A stretch of 64,000 bases of DNA, taken from assembly GCF_014648055.1 (NCBI RefSeq), contig NZ_BMQJ01000011.1, forward strand, positions 156,044 through 220,043, read 5' to 3'. Position numbers and translations under genes: made by a program. This stretch comes from Streptosporangium pseudovulgare. GTDB lineage: Bacteria > Actinomycetota > Actinomycetes > Streptosporangiales > Streptosporangiaceae. The notes under the pieces are model-generated. The model saw only the letters and a program-made list of their open reading frames with translations. It was not told where the DNA came from and ran no database searches. Shown piece after piece: positions 32,722 to 39,809 of the stretch (positions are counted from its first letter, which is position 1; each line of letters opens with the position of its first letter).

Positions 32722-33399
32722 ATGGCGAACGCCGGAGTCATCGACGACTACGTGACCCGGCTCGGCCGCGCCCTCAAGGGCCCGTCCGGTCCCAAACGGG
32801 ACATGGTCGCCGAGGCGCGTGACAGCCTGATCGACACCGCCGAGGCGCTGGAGGACGGCGGTCTGGACCGGGCCGAGGCCGAGCGGATCGCCGTCGAGGA
32901 GTTCGGCGAGATCGGCGAGATCGCCCCGGCCTACCAGGAGCTGCTGGCGGTCTCGGCGGGCCGCAGGCTGGCCGCCCTGCTCTTCGTCAGCGTGCCGCTC
33001 ACCTGCCTCATGTGGAGCATGATCTGGAAGTTCTTCCCCGGCGACCTGGCCGGCTACGCCTCCAGGCCGGGGTGGTTCGGGCCGGTCGCCCGCGCCGTGG
33101 ACCTCATCCAGGTGGCCGTCGGCGTGGCCGGCGGGCTCGCGCTGTTCGCGCTCGGCCGGGGGCTGCGCAGGATCCGCCGGCCGCGGCTCGTCGTCCGGTC
33201 GCTCGCCACGCTGGTCTGGGTCATGCTGCCGACGATCGGCGTGCTGTCGCTGGCGCTGATGTACGGCTCGTACAACCCGGCCGGCTTCCCCGGCTACGGG
33301 ACGGCCGCCGCGCTGGTGAGCGACGCGCTGTCGATCGTGCAGCTGTACGGCGCGGTGCGGTGCATGAGCGTCACCCGGCGCGGGCTCGCCGCCGCCTGA
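32722..33399 (+). CDS. HAAS-domain (permease prefix) membrane protein
   Basis: A protein of 225 residues. An N-terminal helical HAAS/permease-prefix domain (about 5-70: VIDDYVTRLGRALKGPSGPKRDMVAEARDSL, AERIAVEEFGEIGEIAPAYQELL in order) is followed by four predicted membrane spans. HAAS proteins usually sit beside a PadR repressor and relay signals to membrane partners; no PadR gene adjoins here, the nearest being at 37276. The ATG follows GGAGCAAGG (32709 region). It is preceded after 72 nt by the pentapeptide-repeat gene. Confidence 0.8.
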   Translation: MANAGVIDDYVTRLGRALKGPSGPKRDMVAEARDSLIDTAEALEDGGLDRAEAERIAVEEFGEIGEIAPAYQELLAVSAGRRLAALLFVSVPLTCLMWSMIWKFFPGDLAGYASRPGWFGPVARAVDLIQVAVGVAGGLALFALGRGLRRIRRPRLVVRSLATLVWVMLPTIGVLSLALMYGSYNPAGFPGYGTAAALVSDALSIVQLYGAVRCMSVTRRGLAAA

Positions 33400-33555
33400 C
33401 CCCGCCCTCCCGGCCCCGCCGCCTGACCCCGCCCTCCCGACCCGGGCCCACGTCCGGCCCGGTTCCGCCCGTCGCCGTCCGGCCCGCCGTCCGGCCCGGC
33501 TCCGCTCGGCCCCACCCGGGTCTCCCCGTCCCCGGACCACCGCCCCGGAGCCACC
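33400..33555. other. GC-rich interval after HAAS gene, no gene seen
   Basis: A pyrimidine-rich stretch with a short duplication of the CTGACCCCGCCCTCCC block at the stop codon (33397 and 33422). No hairpin strong enough to call as a terminator was found. The regulatory region of the next operon begins at 33556. Confidence 0.5.
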
Positions 33556-33703
33556 CCCGGTATAGACCAGTCGGCGTGGCCGTACCGTCTCGTTGTGAAT
33601 TTGATATTTGCTGGTATAGACCGGCCCCCCGGTTCCGGTTTACCTTGGCGGAGCCGTACGCGAGGGGCGCCTGCCCGCTCCTCCCAGCCGGTACGGACCA
33701 GCC
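33556..33703 (+). promoter_or_regulatory. Promoter with two or three DasR-like operators
   Basis: Site 1 (33556-33571), read on the minus strand as ACTGGTCTATACCGGG, matches the dre consensus ACTGGTCTAGACCACT at 12 of 16 positions. Site 2 (33610-33625, GCTGGTATAGACCGGC) matches 11 of 16 and overlaps a -10 TATAGA (33615-33620), which has -35 TTGTGA (33593-33598) 16 bp upstream. A weaker third site lies at 33688-33703. GntR-family repression by amino-sugar phosphates is inferred. Confidence 0.55.
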
Positions 33704-33727
33704 CCCCATTTCCAAGGTGGTTAAGAC

Positions 33728-34993
33728 ATGAACAAGAGGATCATCGGCGTGGCCGGCGCCGGCATGGCGGCCGCGCTGGCCCTGTCCGCCTGCGGTTCGG
33801 GCGGTGGCGAGGGCGGCGGCGGCGAGAAGGCGGCCGACGGTTCGGTGACGCTGAAGCTCGTCGCCGCCGACTACGGCGGCGGTCCCAGCTCGCCGGACGG
33901 CGGCGACAAGTTCTGGAAGGGCGTCGTCGACGAGTTCCAGGCCGCCAACCCCAAGATCAAGGTCGATGTCCAGGTCATCAACTGGAACGACATCGACAAG
34001 CAGGTCGCGACCATGGTGCAGAACGGGCAGGTGCCCGACATCCTGCAGACCGGCGACTACTCCGGCTTCGTCAAGGACGGCCTGCTGTACAAGACCGACG
34101 AGGTCCTCTCCCCCCAGACGCAGTCCGACCTGCTGACGAAGTTCGCCGACTACGGCAAGGTGGACGGCACCGCCTACGGCATCCCGTTCGTCTCCTCCGC
34201 CCGCGCCCTGTTCTACAACAAGGACCTCTTCGCCAAGGCCGGGATCTCCGATCCGCCCAAGACCTGGGACGAGCTCAAGGCCGACGCCGAGAAGCTGAAG
34301 AAGGCCGGGGTGTCCCAGCCGTTCGGCCTGCCGCTCGGTCAGGAGGAGGCGCAGGCCGAGTCGTTCCTGTGGTTCATGGGCAACGGCGGCGGTTACAAGG
34401 ACGCCTCCGGCAAGTGGACGGTGAACTCCCCGCAGAACGTCGAGGCGTTCACCTTCCTCAAGGGCATGGTCGACGCCGGTCTCACCACGCCCAACCCCGG
34501 CACCAAGGACCGCAAGAAGGTCTGGGAGGACTTCGCCGCGGGCAAGGTCGGCATGGTCAACGGCGGCCCCATGTCCATCCCGATCTTCGAGAAGGGCGGC
34601 CTGACGAACTTCGGCGTGACCCCGATCGCCGGCAAGACCGGTCCGCTGGACACCACCCTCGGCGTCATGGACTGGATCATGGCCTTCAACAAGAACGGCC
34701 ACAAGGAGGAGATCAAGAAGTTCTTCGACTTCTTCTACTCCTCCTCGGCCGTGCAGAAGATCAGCGACACCTACAAGCTGCTGCCGGTGACCACGTCGGG
34801 CATCGAGAAGCTCTCCTCCGACGAGAAGCTCAAGCCGTTCCTCACCGCGCTGCCCAACGCCACCTTCTACCCGTTCACCGACCCCAAGTGGTCCGAGGTG
34901 AACACGCAGATGAAGCAGACGGTCGGCAACGCCGTCACCGGTGACCCCGCCCAGGTGCTCGGCGCGATCCAGAAGGTCGCCGACGCCGGCTAG
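33728..34993 (+). CDS. Sugar ABC transporter, substrate-binding lipoprotein (DasA-like candidate)
   Basis: A protein of 421 residues. The lipoprotein signal peptide has lipobox LSAC (Cys22), then a Gly-rich tether and a family 1 solute-binding protein (VTLKLVAADYGGG, NIL-type closing region ALFYNKDLFAKAGI). It binds a carbohydrate outside the membrane. The DasR-like sites upstream suggest N,N'-diacetylchitobiose or another chitin/GlcNAc oligomer, as for Streptomyces DasA; other oligosaccharides cannot be excluded. It is followed by two permease genes but separated from the first by 267 bp holding a diverged repeat. No ATPase gene is present. Confidence 0.85.
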   Translation: MNKRIIGVAGAGMAAALALSACGSGGGEGGGGEKAADGSVTLKLVAADYGGGPSSPDGGDKFWKGVVDEFQAANPKIKVDVQVINWNDIDKQVATMVQNGQVPDILQTGDYSGFVKDGLLYKTDEVLSPQTQSDLLTKFADYGKVDGTAYGIPFVSSARALFYNKDLFAKAGISDPPKTWDELKADAEKLKKAGVSQPFGLPLGQEEAQAESFLWFMGNGGGYKDASGKWTVNSPQNVEAFTFLKGMVDAGLTTPNPGTKDRKKVWEDFAAGKVGMVNGGPMSIPIFEKGGLTNFGVTPIAGKTGPLDTTLGVMDWIMAFNKNGHKEEIKKFFDFFYSSSAVQKISDTYKLLPVTTSGIEKLSSDEKLKPFLTALPNATFYPFTDPKWSEVNTQMKQTVGNAVTGDPAQVLGAIQKVADAG

Positions 34994-35009
34994 TTGTGCT
35001 GTGCTGTGC

Positions 35010-35215
35010 TGATGGCGGCGCTGCGCGCCGCGGCTCGGGGCGCCCGGAGCCGGCTCCTTCCCTCCTCGCTCTGGTCGCTGCGCTCCCGGCACTCGTCAGT
35101 CCAGTCGCCGACGCGCCCCTCGCGCGGTCGATGGCGGCGCTGCGTTCCCGGCGCTCGTCATAGTCCAGTCGCCGACGCGCCCCTCGCGAGCCCGTCTTTC
35201 GCGAGGGGCGTGAGG
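35010..35215 (-). repeat. Diverged, inverted copy of the interspersed repeat
   Basis: Read on the minus strand, about 35010-35128 follows the order of the repeat family (GCGAGGGGCGC, GGCGACTGGACTGAC, GAGCGCAGCGACC, GAGGAGGGAAGGAG, CCGAGCCGCGG, GGCG-CGCAG-CGCC hairpin). A second truncated copy covers about 35129-35190, ending in GCGAGGGGCG at 35190-35212 as a short inverted repeat. Many substitutions show it is old. It lies between the binding-protein and permease genes of one transporter. Confidence 0.75.
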
Positions 35216-35260
35216 CTATCGTCACGGCGAGCCCGCACCCCCTGTTAGAAAGCAAAAGGT

Positions 35261-36169
35261 ATGCAGCAGCAGACATCCATCCTGAAACGGGTGATCCGCG
35301 CGCTCGGCCCGCTGCCCTGGATCGGCCCGGCGGTGGTGCTGATCGGCGTGGTGGTCGTGTGGCCGGTCGTCACGATGATCCAGTCGTCGTTCATGAAGAT
35401 CAGCCGGTTCGGCGTGTCCCAGGGCTCCAACGGGCTGGACAACTACACCAAGCTGTTCGACGAACCCGACTTCGGCGGGGTGATGTTCCGGAGCCTGGTG
35501 TGGGTGGTGGCGGTGGTCACCCTCACCGTCCTCATCTCGCTCGCCCTGGCCCAGCTGTTCAACCAGCGGTTCCCCGGCCGCCGGATAGCCCGCTGGGCGA
35601 TGATCGCGCCCTGGGCCGCGTCGGTGCTGATGACCGCGATCATCTTCAAGTGGATGCTCGATCCCGAGGTCGGCCTGATCAACATGATCCTGCACGATCT
35701 CGGCCTGCTCGACGCGCTGGGCGGCGCGGACGCCGACCCGCTCGGCCGGGCCTCGACGGCGATGCCGTGGCTGGTGGCCGTGGCGGTGTTCGTGTCGTTG
35801 CCGTTCACCACCTACGCGCTCCTGGCCGGGCTGGCCACGATCCCGGCCGACGTCTACGAGGCGGCGCGGATGGACGGCGCGTCGCGGCTGCGGACCTACT
35901 GGTCGATCACGCTGCCGCTGCTGCGGCCCGCGCTGACCGTGGCGACGCTCATCAACGTGATGAACGTCTTCAACAGCTTCCCGATCATCTGGGCGATGAC
36001 CCACGGCCAGCCGGGTTACTCGACGGCCACGTCCACGATCTTCATGTACATCCTCAAGGGGACCGACATCGGCGAGTCGGCCGCCATGTCCGTGGTGAAC
36101 TTCGGCATGGTGATCGTCCTGGTGGCGATCTTCCTCCGGGTCAGCAAGTGGAAGACCGAGGTGTCCTGA
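35261..36169 (+). CDS. Sugar ABC transporter permease (MalF type)
   Basis: A protein of 302 residues with six predicted spans. The EAA loop EAARMDGASRLRTYWSITLP lies at about 204-223. It partners the permease at 36230 and the lipoprotein at 33728. An AAAAGG ribosome site lies close to the ATG. It is probably part of the DasR-like regulated operon, although the 267-bp gap could carry its own promoter. Confidence 0.88.
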   Translation: MQQQTSILKRVIRALGPLPWIGPAVVLIGVVVVWPVVTMIQSSFMKISRFGVSQGSNGLDNYTKLFDEPDFGGVMFRSLVWVVAVVTLTVLISLALAQLFNQRFPGRRIARWAMIAPWAASVLMTAIIFKWMLDPEVGLINMILHDLGLLDALGGADADPLGRASTAMPWLVAVAVFVSLPFTTYALLAGLATIPADVYEAARMDGASRLRTYWSITLPLLRPALTVATLINVMNVFNSFPIIWAMTHGQPGYSTATSTIFMYILKGTDIGESAAMSVVNFGMVIVLVAIFLRVSKWKTEVS

Positions 36170-36170
36170 C

Positions 36171-36233
36171 ATGTCCGCCATCGAGGCCACGCGTCCGGCG
36201 GCGGGGGCTCCGCGTTCCAGGGAGATTCGATGA
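36171..36233 (+). CDS. 20-codon overlapping mini-frame, relic or coupling leader
   Basis: Starts 2 nt after the upstream permease stop, and its TGA overlaps the ATG of the next permease as ATGA. It encodes MSAIEATRPAAGAP..., which closely resembles the N-terminus of the next gene (MTTTEAARPAAGAT...), so it looks like a duplicated 5' end that has gone out of frame. Translation through it would couple the two permeases. There is no good ribosome site of its own. Confidence 0.35.
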   Translation: MSAIEATRPAAGAPRSREIR

Positions 36234-37120
36234 CCACCACCGAAGCCGCGCGCCCGGCGGCGGGCGCGACCGCCGGCCGTACCGCGTCCCCGGCCCCCGC
36301 GCGACGGCTCCCGAGGATCAGGACGGTGCTCGTCGCGGCGACGGCGTACCTGATCGCGTTCGTCTTCCTCTTCCCCTACGTGGAGATGGTGCTCACCGCG
36401 CTGCGCCCGCAGGAGGAGCTGCTCAAGGCGTCCTACCTGCCGAGCGTCTTCGCCTGGGAGAACTTCACCGCCTTCTGGTCCGGCGGGCTGGCGGGCAACC
36501 TGCTGGTCACGCTGCAGGTCGCGGCGGGCTCGACGGTCCTGGTGCTGCTGGTGGCGCTGCCCGCGGCCTACTACACCGCCCGGCACGCCTTCCGGGGCCG
36601 CATGGCGTTCCTGGTGCTGGTGCTGATCACCCAGATGTTCCAGCCGACCGCGCTGCTGGTCGGCATCTACCGGGAGTTCTTCCAGTTCGGCATGGTCGAC
36701 TCGATCTGGTCGCTGATCCTGGTCAACGGGGGCTTCAACCTCGCCTTCGCGGTGTGGATCCTCCACGCCTACTTCTCCTCGATCCCGCGCGAGCTGGAGG
36801 AGGCGGCGTTCATCGACGGCAACGGCCGGTTCGGCGCGCTGTTCCGGATCACACTGCCGCTCGCGGCGCCCGGGGTGGTCACCGCGCTGATCTTCACGTT
36901 CATCGCCGCGTGGAACGAGTTCGTGGTCGCCCTGACGCTGACCACCACGCCGGAGCGGCAGCCGCTGACCGTGGCGCTCAACTCGTTCATCGGCCAGTAC
37001 GAGGTGGACTGGCAGAACCTGTTCGCCGGATCGGTGATCGCGACGATCCCGGTCATCATCCTGTTCGTGCTGATCGAGCGGAAGGTGGTGGGCGGCCTCA
37101 CGGCCGGGTCCATCAAGTGA
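36230..37120 (+). CDS. Sugar ABC transporter permease (MalG type)
   Basis: A protein of 296 residues: a 35-residue Ala/Thr/Arg-rich cytoplasmic tail, then six predicted spans and the EAA loop EEAAFIDGNGRFGALFRITL at about 184-203, followed by AAWNEFVVALTL. GGGAG lies 5 nt before the ATG at 36230. Last gene of the transporter operon, with a strong terminator 25 bp after the stop. The energising ATPase must be encoded elsewhere (MsiK-like). Confidence 0.88.
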   Translation: MTTTEAARPAAGATAGRTASPAPARRLPRIRTVLVAATAYLIAFVFLFPYVEMVLTALRPQEELLKASYLPSVFAWENFTAFWSGGLAGNLLVTLQVAAGSTVLVLLVALPAAYYTARHAFRGRMAFLVLVLITQMFQPTALLVGIYREFFQFGMVDSIWSLILVNGGFNLAFAVWILHAYFSSIPRELEEAAFIDGNGRFGALFRITLPLAAPGVVTALIFTFIAAWNEFVVALTLTTTPERQPLTVALNSFIGQYEVDWQNLFAGSVIATIPVIILFVLIERKVVGGLTAGSIK

Positions 37121-37144
37121 CGCCGCCCTGACGCCGGAACACCG

Positions 37145-37185
37145 CGCGGCCCGCGTCCCCTCGGAAAAGGGGGGCGCGGGCCGCG
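37145..37185 (+). terminator. Terminator of the sugar transporter operon
   Basis: CGCGGCCCGCG (37145-37155) pairs perfectly with CGCGGGCCGCG (37175-37185), and CCCC/GGGG continues the stem towards a short CGGAAAA loop. Confidence 0.88.
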
Positions 37186-37275
37186 TCGCGTTCCGGCCGG
37201 CGGCGCCCGCGCGCACCGCGGAACCGTACGGTCCGCCGCTCCGCGGGGCCGTCACACCGTACGGCGGGCCGCGGG

Positions 37276-37605
37276 TCAGCGGGTGGTGCGGGGCTCGAGG
37301 ACGCTGCCGATCGCGCCGGTGAACGCGCGCCAGGCGGAGCGCTCCCCGGCCAGGGCGGTGCGGCCGGAGGAGGTCAGCCGGTAGGTGCGCCGTTTGCGCC
37401 CGCCCACGACGGCCCATTCGCTGGCGAGGTATCCGGCCTGCTCCAGGCGGCGCAGCGCCGGGTAGACGGTGCCGGTCGGCACGTTCAGCGCGCCTCCGCT
37501 GCGCTCCTGGAGCGCCTCGATGATCGCGTAACCGTGCAGGGGCTCGTCCTCCAGCACCGACAGCAGCAGGGCGTCCATGTGTCCGCGGAGGGCGTCGGTG
37601 TTCAC
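37276..37605 (-). CDS. PadR-family transcriptional regulator
   Basis: A protein of 109 residues, the short PadR type: MDALLLSVLEDEPLHGYAIIEALQ, GTVYPALRRLEQAGYLASEW and RRTYRLTSSGRTAL, then a short C-terminal dimerisation helix. The GTG start has GGGGAGG upstream. Divergent from cydA across a 215-bp interval that holds three palindromes spaced 15 bp apart, so it probably represses itself and/or the cytochrome bd operon. The effector is unknown. Confidence 0.87.
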   Translation of the reverse strand: MNTDALRGHMDALLLSVLEDEPLHGYAIIEALQERSGGALNVPTGTVYPALRRLEQAGYLASEWAVVGGRKRRTYRLTSSGRTALAGERSAWRAFTGAIGSVLEPRTTR

Positions 37606-37744
37606 ATCGCCTCCCCGGTCGTCTCCCCGGCGGGACGCGCGGGACAGGCGGAAGGCGTGGGACGCGAGGGAGGCACGGCCCTCGCGCCGTCGCTCTTGTC
37701 GGCTCGCTCGCTCACCCTCGTCACCCTACCTCTCGAATAGGCAT

Positions 37745-37785
37745 CCTACATGTAGGCGTGCTACATGTAGAGTGTCTATAGGTAG
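37745..37785. promoter_or_regulatory. Triple palindromic operator between padR and cydA
   Basis: CTACATGTAG (37746-37755), CTACATGTAG (37761-37770) and the variant CTATAGGTAG (37776-37785) are spaced exactly 15 bp apart. ATGT...ACAT half-sites between copies resemble the PadR consensus. TATAGG (37777-37782) could be the cydA -10, so occupancy would block transcription. Confidence 0.65.
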
Positions 37786-37820
37786 ACAGACACAACAAGA
37801 GATGTGACGGAGGTGAGATC

Positions 37821-39005
37821 GTGGACGTGCTCGACCTGGCCCGGACCCAGTTCGCCGTGACGGGAAGCCTGCACTTCCTGTTCGTCGTGCTGACCCTCGG
37901 CCTGGCCCCCCTGGTCGCGATCACGCACACGCGGTACGCGCTGACCGGCAGGCCGCTCCACGAGCGCCGGACCCGGTTCTGGGGCCAGATCTACGTGATC
38001 AACTACGCCCTGGGGATCTTCACCGGGCTGGTGATGGAGTTCCAGTTCGGCCTGAGCTGGAGCGGCCTGTCCCACTACGCGGGCGACGTCTTCGGCGCGC
38101 CGCTGGCCATCGAGACGCTCGGCGCGTTCTTCCTGGAGTCCACGTTCCTGGGCCTGTGGATCTTCGGCTGGCACCGGCTGCCGAAGTGGCTCCACGTGGC
38201 CTGCATCTGGCTGGTGACGCTGACCGCCTACGCCTCCGCGCTGTGGATCATGGCGGCCAACTCGTTCCTGCAGAACCCGGCCGGCGCCGTGGAACGGGGC
38301 GGCCGGCTGGTGCTGACCGACTTCGGGGCGCTGCTGACCAACCCGGCGCTGGCCATGTCCCTGCCCCACGTCATCGGCGCGGCCCTGTGGGCCGGCGGTT
38401 TCGTGATGATGGGCGCCAGCGCCTACCACCTGTTCCGGCGCACCGCCGACCGGGAGTTCTTCACCGGCTCACTCCGGTTCGGCGTGATCGTCGCGTCCGT
38501 CGGCTCGCTCGTCACGGTCGGCTTCGGCTACGCCCAGTTCGGCATGCTCGGCCAGTACCAGCCGGGCAAGTTCAACACCGAGCCGCTGGCCGGGGTCGGG
38601 CTCGGCCTGATGATCCTCATCGGCCAGACGCTCCAACTCCTGCTCGCGTTCGTGCTGCTGCCCACCGTGTACTGGCTGCCGCGGTGGCGGTGGGCACAGC
38701 CCCTGCTGATGGCGATGACCCCGCTGCCGTTCGTCGCCACGATCTGCGGCTGGCTGGCCCGCGAGGTCGGCCGTCAGCCGTGGCTGATCAACAAGAAACT
38801 GACCGTCGCCGACGCCATGTCCCCCGGCCTCACCCCCGGCATGGTCACGGTCTCGCTCATCGGGTTCGCCGGCGTGCTGGGCCTGCTGGCCGTCATCGAC
38901 TACCTCCTGATCGCCCGCGCCGTACGGCGCGGCCCCTCCTCCGTCGCCCTCGGCGCCCCCGGCCCGGCCGATCCGGCCGAGCGTGCGCCCGCGCTGAGCC
39001 TCTGA
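37821..39005 (+). CDS. cydA: Cytochrome bd oxidase subunit I, lacking the Q-loop
   Basis: A protein of 394 residues against about 485-520 in other actinobacteria. Conserved: His18 (heme b595 side), Glu98 and Glu106 in AIETLGAFFLES, His183 in LPHVIG (heme b558), a Met at 264 and the GRQPW motif at 317-321. Between QPGK (247-250) and the span starting near 258 only about eight residues remain, so the periplasmic quinol-binding Q-loop is essentially missing. It should still bind hemes and reduce oxygen, but its electron donor is uncertain. The GTG at 37821 has GGAGGTGAG upstream. First gene of cydABDC. Confidence 0.88.
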   Translation: MDVLDLARTQFAVTGSLHFLFVVLTLGLAPLVAITHTRYALTGRPLHERRTRFWGQIYVINYALGIFTGLVMEFQFGLSWSGLSHYAGDVFGAPLAIETLGAFFLESTFLGLWIFGWHRLPKWLHVACIWLVTLTAYASALWIMAANSFLQNPAGAVERGGRLVLTDFGALLTNPALAMSLPHVIGAALWAGGFVMMGASAYHLFRRTADREFFTGSLRFGVIVASVGSLVTVGFGYAQFGMLGQYQPGKFNTEPLAGVGLGLMILIGQTLQLLLAFVLLPTVYWLPRWRWAQPLLMAMTPLPFVATICGWLAREVGRQPWLINKKLTVADAMSPGLTPGMVTVSLIGFAGVLGLLAVIDYLLIARAVRRGPSSVALGAPGPADPAERAPALSL

Positions 39006-39020
39006 CCCCCGGGAAGGCAC

Positions 39021-39788
39021 ATGGACATCCTCTGGCTGGGCGTGCTCGCCCTGCTGCTGATCGGCTACTTCGCCCTGGAAGGCTTCGACATCGGCCTGGG
39101 CCTGCTGCTGCCCGTGCTGGGCCGTACCCCCCGGGACCGCGACCGGATCGTCGCCGCCATGGCGCCGTTCGTGCTGGCCAACGAGGTGTGGCTGGTGGCG
39201 GTGGCGGGCGTGCTGTTCGGCGCCTTCCCCGCGGCCGAGGGCGAGGCCCTGTTCGGCCTCTACCCGCTGGTGGTCTCCCTGCTCCTGTCGTGGATCGTGC
39301 GCGACGCCGGCCTGTGGTTCCGCCGCCGCCTCGACGGTCCCGCCTGGCGGGCGGCCTGGGACTGGGCGATCTTCGCCGGCTCGGCGGGCCTGGCGCTGAG
39401 CTGGGGCATGGCGCTGGCGGCGATGGCCGGCGGCCTGTCCGGGCCCGCGGTCGGGCTGCCCGGCCTCGGCGCCGGGCTGCTGATGGCCGCGGCGTTCGCC
39501 TTCCATGGCTGGACGTTCGCCTCCTGGCGGCTGCCGGACGGCCCGACCGGAGCGCGCCGTACCGGAGGGGCGCTGCTGGCGTCGGCGTGCGTGGCCGCCG
39601 CACCGGCCGCGGCGGTGGCCGCGGCGTCCGCCCCGTGGCTGCTGGAGCGCGCCGCGCCAGCCGGGACGCTGGGTGTGCTCAGTGTCATAATCCTGCCGTT
39701 CACACCCCTGATGGTCGGTGCGCAAGTATGGGTGTGGCGCGCCTTCGGTCCCCGGAGCGCCGCCGAACGGATGCCGTCGTTCTTCTAA
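39021..39788 (+). CDS. cydB: Cytochrome bd oxidase subunit II, short form
   Basis: A protein of 255 residues, markedly shorter than the usual 330-380. It begins with the diagnostic first span YFALEGFDIGLGLLLP and has about seven predicted spans. FVLANEVWLVAVAGVLFGAFP matches the second conserved block. The C-terminal spans seen in longer CydB proteins appear condensed. It lies 15 bp after cydA; GGGAAGG precedes the ATG. Both oxidase subunits are reduced in size. Confidence 0.87.
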   Translation: MDILWLGVLALLLIGYFALEGFDIGLGLLLPVLGRTPRDRDRIVAAMAPFVLANEVWLVAVAGVLFGAFPAAEGEALFGLYPLVVSLLLSWIVRDAGLWFRRRLDGPAWRAAWDWAIFAGSAGLALSWGMALAAMAGGLSGPAVGLPGLGAGLLMAAAFAFHGWTFASWRLPDGPTGARRTGGALLASACVAAAPAAAVAAASAPWLLERAAPAGTLGVLSVIILPFTPLMVGAQVWVWRAFGPRSAAERMPSFF

Positions 39789-39809
39789 CGTCGCTCTTCT
39801 AAGGTTTCC

